Part shown: in pieces, positions 1-5,482 of the stretch
Numbering within the stretch: position 1 is the stretch's first letter
How the letters are laid out: the number at the start of each line of letters is the position of its first letter
Source: an uncultured Verrucomicrobiota bacterium
Lineage (GTDB): Bacteria > Verrucomicrobiota > Kiritimatiellia > CAIVKH01
Assembly (NCBI GenBank): GCA_937894535.1
Contig: CALBHI010000316.1
Coordinates: 1-5,613, forward strand
DNA length: 5,613 nt
Direction of reading: 5' to 3'
The notes under the pieces: model-generated
Databases searched by the model: none
Told to the model about the DNA's origin: nothing
What the model saw: only the letters and a program-made list of their open reading frames with translations
Position numbers and translations under genes: made by a program

Positions 1-29
1 GACCCCATACTGGGCGGTCAGGTGGAAAC

Positions 30-34
30 GGAGG
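30..34 (+). promoter_or_regulatory. Shine-Dalgarno site of the tricorn-type protease
   Basis: A GGAGG sequence lies 6 bases before the ATG at 41. This supports that ATG as the start, although the frame stays open to the left edge of the window. A hydrophobic signal sequence directly after the ATG supports the same choice. Confidence 0.7.
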
Positions 35-40
35 CTCCGG

Positions 41-3000
41 ATGCAGAAGCGGTTTGTTTGCAGGTTGGTTGGTGGGTTGGTGTTCGCGGCATCGGTGGTT
101 CTTGTCCGGGCCGACGCGCCTGCCGTGCCTTCACCCGAAGCGTCGGCCTGGTTGCGGTATCCGGCGATTTCCCCCGACGGACAATCCATCGCCTTCACCT
201 CGGGCGGGCAGCTCTGGCTAGTGCCGGCACAGGGTGGGGAAGCGACACCGCTGACCAGCGGGGAGTTCTATTCGACCCGCCCGGTGTGGTCGCCCGACGG
301 CACGGCCATCGCCTTCGCCAGCAAACGCAACGGCAATTTCGATGTCTTTCTGATTCCCGTCGAAGGCGGCACGCCGCAGCGGCTGACCCGTCATTCGGCG
401 GACGATCTTCCCTTCGCGTTCTCCGCCGATGGCCGCACCATTTATTTCGCCTCGGCCCGGCTCGGACGTCCGGAATCCGAGCTGGTGGGTGACTTCGCCG
501 GTAGTCAACAGTTGTACACCGTGCCGACCGAGGGTGGCGCGGTGACGCTGGTCCTGCCCACGCCTGCCCTTGACGTGGCGGTTAGTCCGGACGGCACGAC
601 CTTGGTGTATGACAACCGGCTCGTTTATGAAAACGAGTGGCGCAAAGGGGCGGTTTCCGATGGCACCCGTGACCTGTGGCTATATGACCTCGCCAGCGGC
701 CGTCACCGCCAACTCACCACCCACCGCGGCGAGGATCGGGACGGGTTCTTCGCGCCCGATGGCAAGAGTGTCTATTACCTGAGCGAACAGGACGGCGGAA
801 GTTTCAACGTGTGGCAACGCGGACTCGAGCCGGATGCCCAGCCCCGGCCGATCACGGATCATGAGGGTCGGCCGGTCCGCTTCATCAGCGTGGCGCGGGA
901 TGGCACCCTGGTCTATGCGTATGACGGCGGAATCTGGCGGATTCCCGCGGCGGGCGGTGCGCCAGGAAAGGTGGACATCCGCATCCGGCAGTCGCCCCTG
1001 GTGTCCGGCGCGTTTTCCGCCCTTGCCAACCGATTTGCCTCGGAGATCGCAGTGCGGCCCGATGGTTCGGAGGTCGCCGTGGTGGCGCGGGGCGAAATCT
1101 TCGTCGTGTCCACAGCCGACGGACGTTCCCGCCGGATCACCACCACCCCGGCCTTCGAACAACACGTGAGCTTCAGTCCGGATGGCCGCCGCCTGCTCTA
1201 TGTCAGCGAACGCGACGGCGTATCGCACATCTACGAGACGGCCCTGCCGGAGGGACGTGCCGGCTTTGCGTCGCCGGGTAAACTGGAGGAAGCCAGGTTG
1301 GTCGACAGCTCCGTGGACCTGCTGTTCCCGGCCTACGCTCCGGATGGAACACGGATCGCCTACCTCGAGAACCGCAACGGGATCACCGTGTGGGACCGCG
1401 ACGACGCCACCACGAGGCAAGCCCTGCCGCCGGGATCGGTGTACAGCTACTTGGACGGCGACCATCAGTTCGCCTGGTCGCCGGATGGCCGGTTCATCCT
1501 CTCCACCGTGGGGTCCATCGCGGGTGATATGGACATTGCTTTGTGTGATGCCAGCGGAGAAAACCCGCCGGTGAACCTGTCCCGCAGTGGCTACATCAAC
1601 ATGAGTCCGGTATTTCTCCCCGACGGCCAGGCGGTTCTCTGGACCAGTGACCGCGAAGGGTTGCGCAGTCCGGATGGCACGGGTGGCCAGGTCGACCTTT
1701 TCATCGCCCACCTCACCGAGGAGGCTTATGCGGCCTTCAAGCTGACCCTTTCCGGAACCGAGCCCGCACGGTCTACCGCTACAAACCAGATCGATACCGC
1801 GTGGCAGCCGCAGACCGAAGGCATCCGGCATCGCATCACCCGCCTCACCCCCTATTCCCTGGAGCAGATCGTATACCTGAAACCTCTGCCCGGCGGCCGC
1901 GAGGTGCTGTTGGTGGGCATCAACGGGCTGGGCCAGATGGTGGGGTACCGCGTGGGAATCGCCACGGAATCCTTTACGCCGATCTTTACCCGCCCCATGA
2001 CCGTCGCGTCAGCCAGTATGGACGACGCAGGCACCGCACTGTTCGGGGTCGGGCCAGCCGGGCTGGAGCGGATTTTGCTGGACGATGGACGCACCACCGC
2101 GATTCCGTTCACCGCGCCGATGGACTACGATCCGCGCGGCGAGATGGCCTGGCTGTTCCAGCACGTCTGGCAGATGACCTACTCCAAGTTCTACGATCCG
2201 GGCATGCATGGCCGCGACTGGGATGCGATCCGCGACGACTATGTACGCTACCTGCCCGGGCTCCAGCAATGGGAAGACTTCTGCGATGTGTTGGGCGAAA
2301 TGGCCGGGGAATTGAATGCCTCGCACATGGGCTGCTACTGGTTGCACCCGCCGGATCTCGCCGATGCCACGGCGGCGCTGGGCATCTACGAAGATCCCCG
2401 CCACGACGGTCCCGGCGTGAAGGTGCAGCAGGTGCTGGTCGGTGGACCCTGCGACCTGTCCATGCACCGGCTGACGCCCGGCTCGGTCATCACGGAGCTC
2501 GACGGCGAACCGGTGCTTCACAACGAACACCTGCATGCGCTGTTGAACGGAAAGGCGGGCTCGCCGGTGGAACTGGCGGTGATGGACCCCGGAGCCTCCG
2601 GCCTGAAGCGGTTCGTCGTAACGCCGGTCAGTCTTGCCGCGGAGAAGGCACTGACCGCGGATCAATGGGTGGAGCGTCGCCGCGCACGCACCGAGGAATT
2701 GTCCGGCGGCCGGATCGGTTATCTCCACTTGTCGTTCATGAACCGTGAAAACTACCAGCGGGCCGTGGATTACGTGTTCGGCGAGGGCCGGGACAAGGAC
2801 GGGCTGGTGATCGACATCCGCTACAACGGAGGCGGCAACCTGCACGACCAGTTGGTCACGCTGTTCACCGGTGAGGTCGCGGCCGACTTCCGTGCACGGG
2901 ATGGTTTCCACGCCAGCCGGATTCCCGCTGATCGCTGGGGCAAGCCGAGCATCCTGCTGGCCAATGCGGCGAGTTATTCCGACGGCAGTATTTTTCCTCA

Positions 3001-3286
3001 CCTCTATCAACGCTTGAAGATCGGCCCGGTGGTGGGCGCCCGCGTGCCCGGCACCGGCACCGCGGTCTGGTGGATGCTGTTGCTGAACGGCAACATCAAA
3101 TACGGTATCCCGCAACTGGGTGCCAAGGACCGCACGACCGGCTGGTTCGAAAACCACGAGACCGTGCCGGAGTTGCTTGTGTACAATACGCCGGACGATG
3201 TGGCGGCCGGCCGTGATCCGCAACTGGACGCGGCGGTGGCGCGGTTGATGAAGGATCTCCCGGCCGGTGGAAACGAAAAGGACTAG
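41..3286 (+). CDS. Exported tricorn-type serine protease (S41 family)
   Basis: A 1081-residue peptidase of the tricorn type, close in length to the archaeal enzyme of about 1070. Tricorn proteases cut oligopeptides, for example those released by larger proteases. Residues 1-26 look like a Sec signal peptide: MQKR, a hydrophobic core, then RADA before a Pro/Ala stretch, so export to the periplasm is likely. Residues about 40-320 and 325-675 form two propellers, seen as repeated PDG motifs at about 45, 85, 129, 183, 239, 340, 380, 434, 481 and 527. A PDZ domain lies at about 775-870 and the S41 core at about 885-1070. Residues matching the tricorn active site are Ser761-His762 (in NASHMG), the nucleophile Ser980 followed by Asp981 (in SYSDGSIFP), and Glu1037 (in WFENHETVPE). 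Offsets from tricorn numbering, recalled as S745/H746, S965 and E1023, are a steady 14-16. RYNGGGN at 927-933 fits the oxyanion-hole loop. The enzyme appears intact. The natural substrate is unknown. Confidence 0.93.
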   Translation: MQKRFVCRLVGGLVFAASVVLVRADAPAVPSPEASAWLRYPAISPDGQSIAFTSGGQLWLVPAQGGEATPLTSGEFYSTRPVWSPDGTAIAFASKRNGNFDVFLIPVEGGTPQRLTRHSADDLPFAFSADGRTIYFASARLGRPESELVGDFAGSQQLYTVPTEGGAVTLVLPTPALDVAVSPDGTTLVYDNRLVYENEWRKGAVSDGTRDLWLYDLASGRHRQLTTHRGEDRDGFFAPDGKSVYYLSEQDGGSFNVWQRGLEPDAQPRPITDHEGRPVRFISVARDGTLVYAYDGGIWRIPAAGGAPGKVDIRIRQSPLVSGAFSALANRFASEIAVRPDGSEVAVVARGEIFVVSTADGRSRRITTTPAFEQHVSFSPDGRRLLYVSERDGVSHIYETALPEGRAGFASPGKLEEARLVDSSVDLLFPAYAPDGTRIAYLENRNGITVWDRDDATTRQALPPGSVYSYLDGDHQFAWSPDGRFILSTVGSIAGDMDIALCDASGENPPVNLSRSGYINMSPVFLPDGQAVLWTSDREGLRSPDGTGGQVDLFIAHLTEEAYAAFKLTLSGTEPARSTATNQIDTAWQPQTEGIRHRITRLTPYSLEQIVYLKPLPGGREVLLVGINGLGQMVGYRVGIATESFTPIFTRPMTVASASMDDAGTALFGVGPAGLERILLDDGRTTAIPFTAPMDYDPRGEMAWLFQHVWQMTYSKFYDPGMHGRDWDAIRDDYVRYLPGLQQWEDFCDVLGEMAGELNASHMGCYWLHPPDLADATAALGIYEDPRHDGPGVKVQQVLVGGPCDLSMHRLTPGSVITELDGEPVLHNEHLHALLNGKAGSPVELAVMDPGASGLKRFVVTPVSLAAEKALTADQWVERRRARTEELSGGRIGYLHLSFMNRENYQRAVDYVFGEGRDKDGLVIDIRYNGGGNLHDQLVTLFTGEVAADFRARDGFHASRIPADRWGKPSILLANAASYSDGSIFPHLYQRLKIGPVVGARVPGTGTAVWWMLLLNGNIKYGIPQLGAKDRTTGWFENHETVPELLVYNTPDDVAAGRDPQLDAAVARLMKDLPAGGNEKD

Positions 3287-3298
3287 GGTGCGGCAATC

Positions 3299-4045
3299 AT
3301 GATCAAACTTCCTGAAGATTCCGGGCGTGACTTCCCGTTTTACCGGGGCGAACCGGTCGCCTTGGCCGGTGCGCAGTGGTGCTTTCTGTTGGTGTTGACC
3401 ACTCTCGCGTTTGCCTTGCTGATCGCACCGATCCCCTGGCCGGGTGGCGAGCCGGGCACGTTTGTGCCGGCCATTCTGTTTACGCTCATCCCTTTGGCCG
3501 GACTGGCCTGGGTGAGCCGGGGCCATGCGGGATCCCTGTTCGGCCCGGTCGGTTGGCGTGAACTCAAACTCATGATCCTGTTTGCGCTGCTGAACATCGT
3601 GGTGTCCATGTCCGTCGGGGCAATCGTCCGCGCCACCCTGGGTGCGGGTGCCAATCCGGCCGTGGCCTTGGCCGGCAACCTTTCGCCCGCCGGTCTGGCG
3701 ATCTTCCTGTCCAAAACCGCGGTGCAACTGGTGGGCGAGGAGGTGCTGACCATCATCCCGATGCTGGCCCTCCTGCATGTGCTGGTCACCCGCGCCGGAT
3801 TGGGTCGCTCCGCCGCCCTGCTGTTGGCCTGGCTCGGCTCGGCGATCCTGTTCGGGTTGCTGCACCTGCCTACCTACCACTGGGATGTCGCGCAATGCGT
3901 GATCATCATCGGCACCGCGCGCCTGGTGCTTTCGCTGGCCTACATCAAAACCAAAAACCTGTGGGTCAGCACGGGCGCGCACATCATCAACGATATGTTG
4001 CTGATCCTGATGAGCGTAGCGGGGACGAAACTGATCACGCCGTGA
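3299..4045 (+). CDS. CPBP (CAAX/Abi) family intramembrane metalloprotease
   Basis: A 248-residue polytopic membrane protein with hydrophobic segments near residues 24-46, 55-73, 88-110, 128-165, 172-190, 195-212 and 225-245. It carries the three CPBP glutamic-protease/metalloprotease motifs: Glu147-Glu148 in QLVGEEVLTIIP, His189 in FGLLHLP, and His228 in HIIND. The first motif lacks the usual arginine of EExxxR and has EEVLTIIP instead, a variant that to my knowledge occurs in a subset of the family. Members cleave prenylated or other membrane-bound substrates, and some give immunity to peptide bacteriocins; no substrate can be read from this sequence. The start lies 12 bases after the tricorn-type gene stop, with a weak AGGG ribosome site at 3285-3288, so co-transcription and perhaps translational coupling are likely. 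An assignment as a bacteriocin-immunity protein is possible, but no bacteriocin gene is present in the window. Confidence 0.88.
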   Translation: MIKLPEDSGRDFPFYRGEPVALAGAQWCFLLVLTTLAFALLIAPIPWPGGEPGTFVPAILFTLIPLAGLAWVSRGHAGSLFGPVGWRELKLMILFALLNIVVSMSVGAIVRATLGAGANPAVALAGNLSPAGLAIFLSKTAVQLVGEEVLTIIPMLALLHVLVTRAGLGRSAALLLAWLGSAILFGLLHLPTYHWDVAQCVIIIGTARLVLSLAYIKTKNLWVSTGAHIINDMLLILMSVAGTKLITP

Positions 4046-4073
4046 TTTGGCGATACCGCCGCGGGTACGTGGT

Positions 4074-4493
4074 TCAGGCGAGCGGGTTGTGGATCCGCAC
4101 GCCGCGAATGAGTTGGCCGGGGTTCAGGTCTTCGGTCCACAGTTCGGTGCAGCGGGCCTTCTCGGCGGTGACGATGATCAGGGCATCCCAGAAGGAGAGC
4201 CGGTTCAGGATGCTGCAATCGATGGCGGCCTGGATCAGGTCGACGTCGATCTGCACCACTTCCAGCGATTGCAGGGAGGCGATGGCCTGCTTCATGTCGT
4301 GCGGCTGGATGCCCAGTTTGGTGGTACCGGCCACGTAGGCCTCCTGGATCACCTGGGTGGAAATGACGCCGTTGCCTTGTTCCTCGATGGTGCGCAAGGC
4401 CTTCGCGGCCGCCTTGCGTTTGGCGGGAACACGCCGGTCCAGCGCGTAGACGAAGAGATTGGTGTCGATGAAGACCTTGCCGCGTTTAGCCAC
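4074..4493 (-). CDS. vapC: PIN-domain ribonuclease toxin, VapC-like
   Basis: A 139-residue PIN-domain protein and the toxin half of a type II toxin-antitoxin pair. VapC toxins are Mg2+-dependent RNases that cut tRNA or rRNA when released from their antitoxin. The four acidic active-site residues can be seen: Asp10 in FIDTNLFVY, Glu51 in VIQEAY, Asp103 in FWDALI and Asp122 in TEDLNPGQ. The toxin therefore looks catalytically intact and of normal length. The start is GTG at 4493. A GGGAGG ribosome site (plus-strand 4503-4508) lies 9 bases upstream, inside the antitoxin gene. The first 8 bases overlap the 3' end of the antitoxin gene, which is typical of coupled TA translation. The stop at 4074 is only 28 bases from the stop of the convergent CPBP gene. 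The RNA target cannot be inferred. Confidence 0.92.
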   Translation of the reverse strand: MAKRGKVFIDTNLFVYALDRRVPAKRKAAAKALRTIEEQGNGVISTQVIQEAYVAGTTKLGIQPHDMKQAIASLQSLEVVQIDVDLIQAAIDCSILNRLSFWDALIIVTAEKARCTELWTEDLNPGQLIRGVRIHNPLA

Positions 4494-4713
4494 GGTACAG
4501 GTCCTCCCGTTTCCAGGTCTTGCCGCGCGAGTTGCCCTTGACCTTGTCGGCCACCGCGAGGAAGTCGGCCGCCCAGGTCGCCCGCGTTTCCTTGATCACC
4601 GTCCGGCGCAGGGATTCGCGGATCAGGTTGTTCAGGGACGTGTTGTGCGCCCGGGCATAGGCGCGTCCGGCCTCCAGCAAATCCTCGTCCATGGCAAGGG
4701 TCACGTTTTTCAT
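4486..4713 (-). CDS. vapB: Ribbon-helix-helix antitoxin, VapB-like
   Basis: A 75-residue antitoxin partner of the PIN toxin. Residues 1-40 (MKNVTLAMDEDLLEAGRAYA and onward) fit a ribbon-helix-helix DNA-binding fold: a short beta strand, then two helices ending in NNLIRESLRRTV. The C-terminal part (WAADFLAVADKVKG, then GKTWKREDLYRG) is the usual toxin-wrapping tail, whose basic residue enters the PIN active site. I chose the ATG at 4713 because GGAG (plus-strand 4721-4724) lies 7 bases before it. The longer GTG start at 4734 would place that ribosome site inside the gene and add seven residues ahead of the normal strand. The gene overlaps vapC by 8 bases. RHH antitoxins repress their own operon alone and with the toxin, and a palindrome overlaps the promoter here. 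The subfamily is not certain; other RHH antitoxins also pair with PIN toxins. Confidence 0.88.
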   Translation of the reverse strand: MKNVTLAMDEDLLEAGRAYARAHNTSLNNLIRESLRRTVIKETRATWAADFLAVADKVKGNSRGKTWKREDLYRG

Positions 4714-4720
4714 GCGTATA

Positions 4721-4725
4721 CTCCA
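4721..4725 (-). promoter_or_regulatory. Shine-Dalgarno site deciding the antitoxin start
   Basis: On the minus strand TGGAG is followed by 7 bases and then the ATG at 4713. Its position rules out the upstream in-frame GTG at 4734 as the main start. Confidence 0.7.
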
Positions 4726-4729
4726 GAAA

Positions 4730-4746
4730 CACACATACTATGTGTG
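4730..4746. promoter_or_regulatory. Palindromic operator over the vapBC -10 region
   Basis: CACACATA-C-TATGTGTG is a perfect 8-bp inverted repeat around one central base. It covers both candidate -10 boxes. A third related half-site, TACGTGTGTC at 4754-4763, repeats TATGTGTGAC (4739-4748) at a 15-bp centre-to-centre distance and overlaps the -35 box. Together they form a plausible binding array for the RHH antitoxin/toxin complex. Binding itself is inferred from how VapB/VapC-type operons are generally controlled. Confidence 0.7.
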
Positions 4747-4765
4747 ACCATTGTACGTGTGTCAA
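4737..4765 (-). promoter_or_regulatory. Sigma-70-type promoter of the vapBC operon
   Basis: On the minus strand a perfect TTGACA -35 box (plus-strand 4760-4765) is followed after 17 bases by CATAGT (4737-4742), a 4/6 match to the -10 consensus. TAGTAT (4735-4740) is an alternative -10 at 19-base spacing. Transcription would start about 10 bases before the antitoxin ribosome site, giving a short leader. The site was read by eye and is untested. Confidence 0.65.
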
Positions 4766-4801
4766 GGCGGCGGTCCAGTCCTTGGATAACCGGCCGGATT
4801 G

Positions 4802-4820
4802 TTTTCCATGGGATGGAAGA
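4802..4820. repeat. Short stem-loop upstream of the vapBC promoter
   Basis: TTCCAT-GGG-ATGGAA (4804-4818) is a perfect 6-bp inverted repeat with a 3-base loop. One G-U and one A-U pair would extend it. It sits just outside the left 30-bp inverted repeat. It may belong to the dispersed-repeat mosaic or be the end of an upstream transcript; nothing in the sequence decides this. Confidence 0.35.
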
Positions 4821-4827
4821 AGAAATC

Positions 4828-4857
4828 AACCACCCGCTTCGCTAGAGGAAGAGGAGG
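4828..4857 (+). repeat. Left copy of a 30-bp inverted repeat
   Basis: The sequence starts AACCACCCGCTTCGCTAGA and continues with a purine-rich tail ending GAGGAGG. It matches the reverse complement of 5450-5479 at 29 of 30 positions. Similarity fades beyond the arm, with only a loose purine-rich likeness further in. It could be a terminal inverted repeat of a small element, or simply two copies of a dispersed intergenic repeat. Confidence 0.85.
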
Positions 4858-4897
4858 CAGAAGAGACGGAGGGATGAAAACGCCTTAAGGGGTAGCA

Positions 4898-4920
4898 GGG
4901 TCAGGCATTCACTATTGACT
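4898..4920. repeat. REP-like dispersed motif (GGGTCAGGCATTCACTATT)
   Basis: I recall GGGTCAGGCATTCACTATTG and its relatives as recurrent intergenic sequences in diverse bacterial genomes, often near IS200-like REP-associated transposase (RAYT) genes. That link is from memory. Only one copy is present in this window and no transposase gene is nearby. Confidence 0.4.
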
Positions 4921-4943
4921 ATGGGTCGCGCTGTTCTCGGTTC

Positions 4944-5055
4944 ATGGCCGCCCTGCAGAACGCCGCCTCGATCGCGTCCCTGCTCCTGACCACCGAGTGT
5001 ATGATCACCGAGATTCCCGAGAATATAGGACGATCCCGCCATGCCCCCGGGCGGT
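4944..5055 (+). pseudogene. groEL: Relic of the 3' end of groEL (60-kDa chaperonin)
   Basis: Reading from 4944, the frame gives MAALQNAASIASLLLTTE and then CMITEIPE, ending at 5021. This is the conserved GroEL segment close to the C-terminus, of the form (R)xALQNAASxAxLLLTTE. The family then ends in a short linker and a Met/Pro/Gly-rich tail. Here a +1 frameshift near 5022-5028, with a stop (TAG, 5026-5028) in the second frame, is followed by DDPAMPPGG (5029-5055), which is clearly the start of that tail. Homology stops abruptly on both sides: nothing GroEL-like precedes about 4941, and the Gly/Met tail does not continue after 5055. About 35 of some 545 residues remain, so this is debris, not a chaperonin. 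The 61-codon open frame running on to 5129 translates non-GroEL sequence after 5021 and is not a gene. Confidence 0.85.
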
Positions 5056-5099
5056 TTGTTTTGCCATTGATTGGTATATTTTTTAACGCATCCTCTTTC

Positions 5100-5114
5100 G
5101 TTCTGAAACAGAAC
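5100..5114. repeat. Small perfect hairpin downstream of the groEL relic
   Basis: GTTCTG-AAA-CAGAAC has a 6-bp stem and a 3-base loop. No T-run follows on either strand, so it is not a convincing intrinsic terminator. It may be a leftover of sequence once found downstream of groEL, or part of another repeat. Confidence 0.3.
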
Positions 5115-5170
5115 TACGGCCGACAATAAGGCGCAAAGAAGGCGAAGGGAGGCTACGAAAGCATTTAACC

Positions 5171-5200
5171 GCGGATGAACACGGATAGACGCGGATAAGA
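5171..5200. repeat. Three imperfect 10-bp tandem units (GCGGAT-type)
   Basis: GCGGATGAAC, ACGGATAGAC and GCGGATAAGA follow one another exactly in register, sharing CGGAT and spaced 10 bases apart. They are preceded by TTTAACC. I recall runs of the form CCGCGGATGAACACGGAT as frequent dispersed intergenic sequence in Verrucomicrobiota, Lentisphaerota and Planctomycetota genomes. That taxonomic link is recollection, while the periodicity is seen directly. Confidence 0.65.
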
Positions 5201-5251
5201 TGATTTATTGGGGCGAGGCTGCTGCTTAGCTGGAGCAATCCAAAAGTAGTC

Positions 5252-5407
5252 ATGGCCCATCCAGCACTGAATGTTATTCAAGACGGCGGGTTCAAAGAAA
5301 AAATGTACCAGGCCCGGTCCAAGGCCCGCATGGTTTACGACAGACCGTGCTACGCAGACCGGATGGATTCGGTGGGTAGGGCGACGCGTCCCGCGGAGCC
5401 GCGATGA
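5252..5407 (+). CDS. Doubtful 51-residue ORF with a repeat-encoded C-terminus
   Basis: The frame opens at 5204. The first ATG is at 5252 (MAHPALNVIQDGGFKEKMYQ and onward) and the stop TGA is at 5405-5407. No good ribosome site is placed for it; GGAG at 5232-5235 is 16 bases away. The middle, DGGFKEKMYQARSKAR, is charged and helical in character. It loosely resembles the C-terminal suffix of some four-helix-bundle proteins that travel with such repeats, so it may be the broken end of such a gene; this resemblance is from memory and weak. The last dozen residues (SVGRATRPAEPR) are translated from the GC-rich repeat at 5376-5412. Chance opening is a real alternative. Confidence 0.25.
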   Translation: MAHPALNVIQDGGFKEKMYQARSKARMVYDRPCYADRMDSVGRATRPAEPR

Positions 5408-5412
5408 CGGCG
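5376..5412. repeat. GC-rich dispersed repeat with nested palindromes
   Basis: It begins GTAGGGCGACGCGTCCC and runs into GCGGAGCCGCGATGACGGCG. It contains the 8-bp palindrome GACGCGTC (5383-5390) and the symmetric CGCGG-AG-CCGCG (5392-5403), so it can fold strongly. I recall near-identical blocks as common intergenic repeats in verrucomicrobial-type genomes. A single copy is seen here, so the repeat status is inferred. Confidence 0.45.
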
Positions 5413-5433
5413 TTGATATGCGGGTTTCCTTGA

Positions 5434-5482
5434 TTTAACCACGCTTCTTCCTCCTCTTTCTCTAGCGAAGCGGGTGGTTAAA
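5434..5482 (-). terminator. Stem-loop at the 3' end of the right-edge gene
   Basis: TTTAACCACGCTTC (5434-5447) pairs with GAAGCGGGTGGTTAAA (5467-5482), leaving a 2-base bulge and a 19-base pyrimidine-rich loop on the plus strand. On the minus strand the structure begins at the stop codon of the preceding gene and could end or protect its transcript. It lacks a run of T after the stem, so classical intrinsic termination is uncertain. Confidence 0.4.
5450..5479 (-). repeat. Right copy of the 30-bp inverted repeat
   Basis: This is the reverse complement of 4828-4857 with one mismatch. Its outer end supplies two of the three bases of the stop codon of the minus-strand gene at 5478-5480. It also forms most of one side of a local stem-loop. 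No clean target-site duplication abuts the two arms: an AAATC is present at 4823-4827 and 5482-5486, but the right one is two bases away from the arm. Confidence 0.85.

Larger units (their letters stand above)
4858..5449. other. Intergenic mosaic of repeats and gene debris between the inverted repeats
   Basis: About 590 bases without a convincing intact gene. From left to right it holds the palindrome CCTTAAGG (4883-4890), a REP-like motif (4898-4920), a degraded groEL 3' end (4944-5055), an AT-richer stretch with the hairpin GTTCTG-AAA-CAGAAC (5100-5114), a GGCGCAAAGAAGGCGAAGGG motif (about 5130-5149), a 10-bp-period tandem run (5171-5200), a doubtful small ORF (5252-5407) and a GC-rich repeat (5376-5412). 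No transposase is encoded, so any mobility would need an enzyme supplied from elsewhere. Confidence 0.6.

Noticed and set aside
680..1831. 383-codon minus-strand frame opposite the propeller region
   Set aside because: It lies wholly inside the clear tricorn-type coding region and shows no family motif; it is an antisense shadow.
1801..2748. 315-codon plus-strand frame within the tricorn-type gene
   Set aside because: Out-of-frame Arg/Gly/Ala-rich translation inside a gene whose real frame carries catalytic and PDZ motifs.
2009..3982. 657-codon open frame on the minus strand opposite the tricorn-type and CPBP genes
   Set aside because: It spans two well-supported plus-strand genes and their junction, and its translation is low-complexity His/Arg/Gln/Gly-rich with no recognisable domain. 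It is a by-product of high GC content.
4034..4048. Possible terminator at the end of the CPBP gene (ATCAC-GCC-GTGAT then TT)
   Set aside because: The stem is only 5 bp, includes the stop codon and is followed by a very short T run; too weak to call in the 28-base gap between convergent genes.
4047..4541. 164-codon plus-strand frame opposite the toxin gene
   Set aside because: It is the antisense of vapC, whose PIN active-site residues are all present in the other strand.
4714..4734. Extended antitoxin start at GTG 4734
   Set aside because: It would place the GGAG ribosome site inside the coding region and overlap the operator; the ATG at 4713 has ideal spacing and starts the normal RHH strand.
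4842..5126. 94-codon minus-strand frame
   Set aside because: It runs antisense through the groEL relic and repeat motifs; its tail is a translation of the REP-like and purine-rich repeat sequence, and it has no protein-like domain.
4828..5479. CRISPR array or integron cassette between the inverted repeats
   Set aside because: There are only two copies of the 30-bp sequence, in opposite orientation and 592 bases apart, with no regular spacers, no integrase and no recognisable attC structure.
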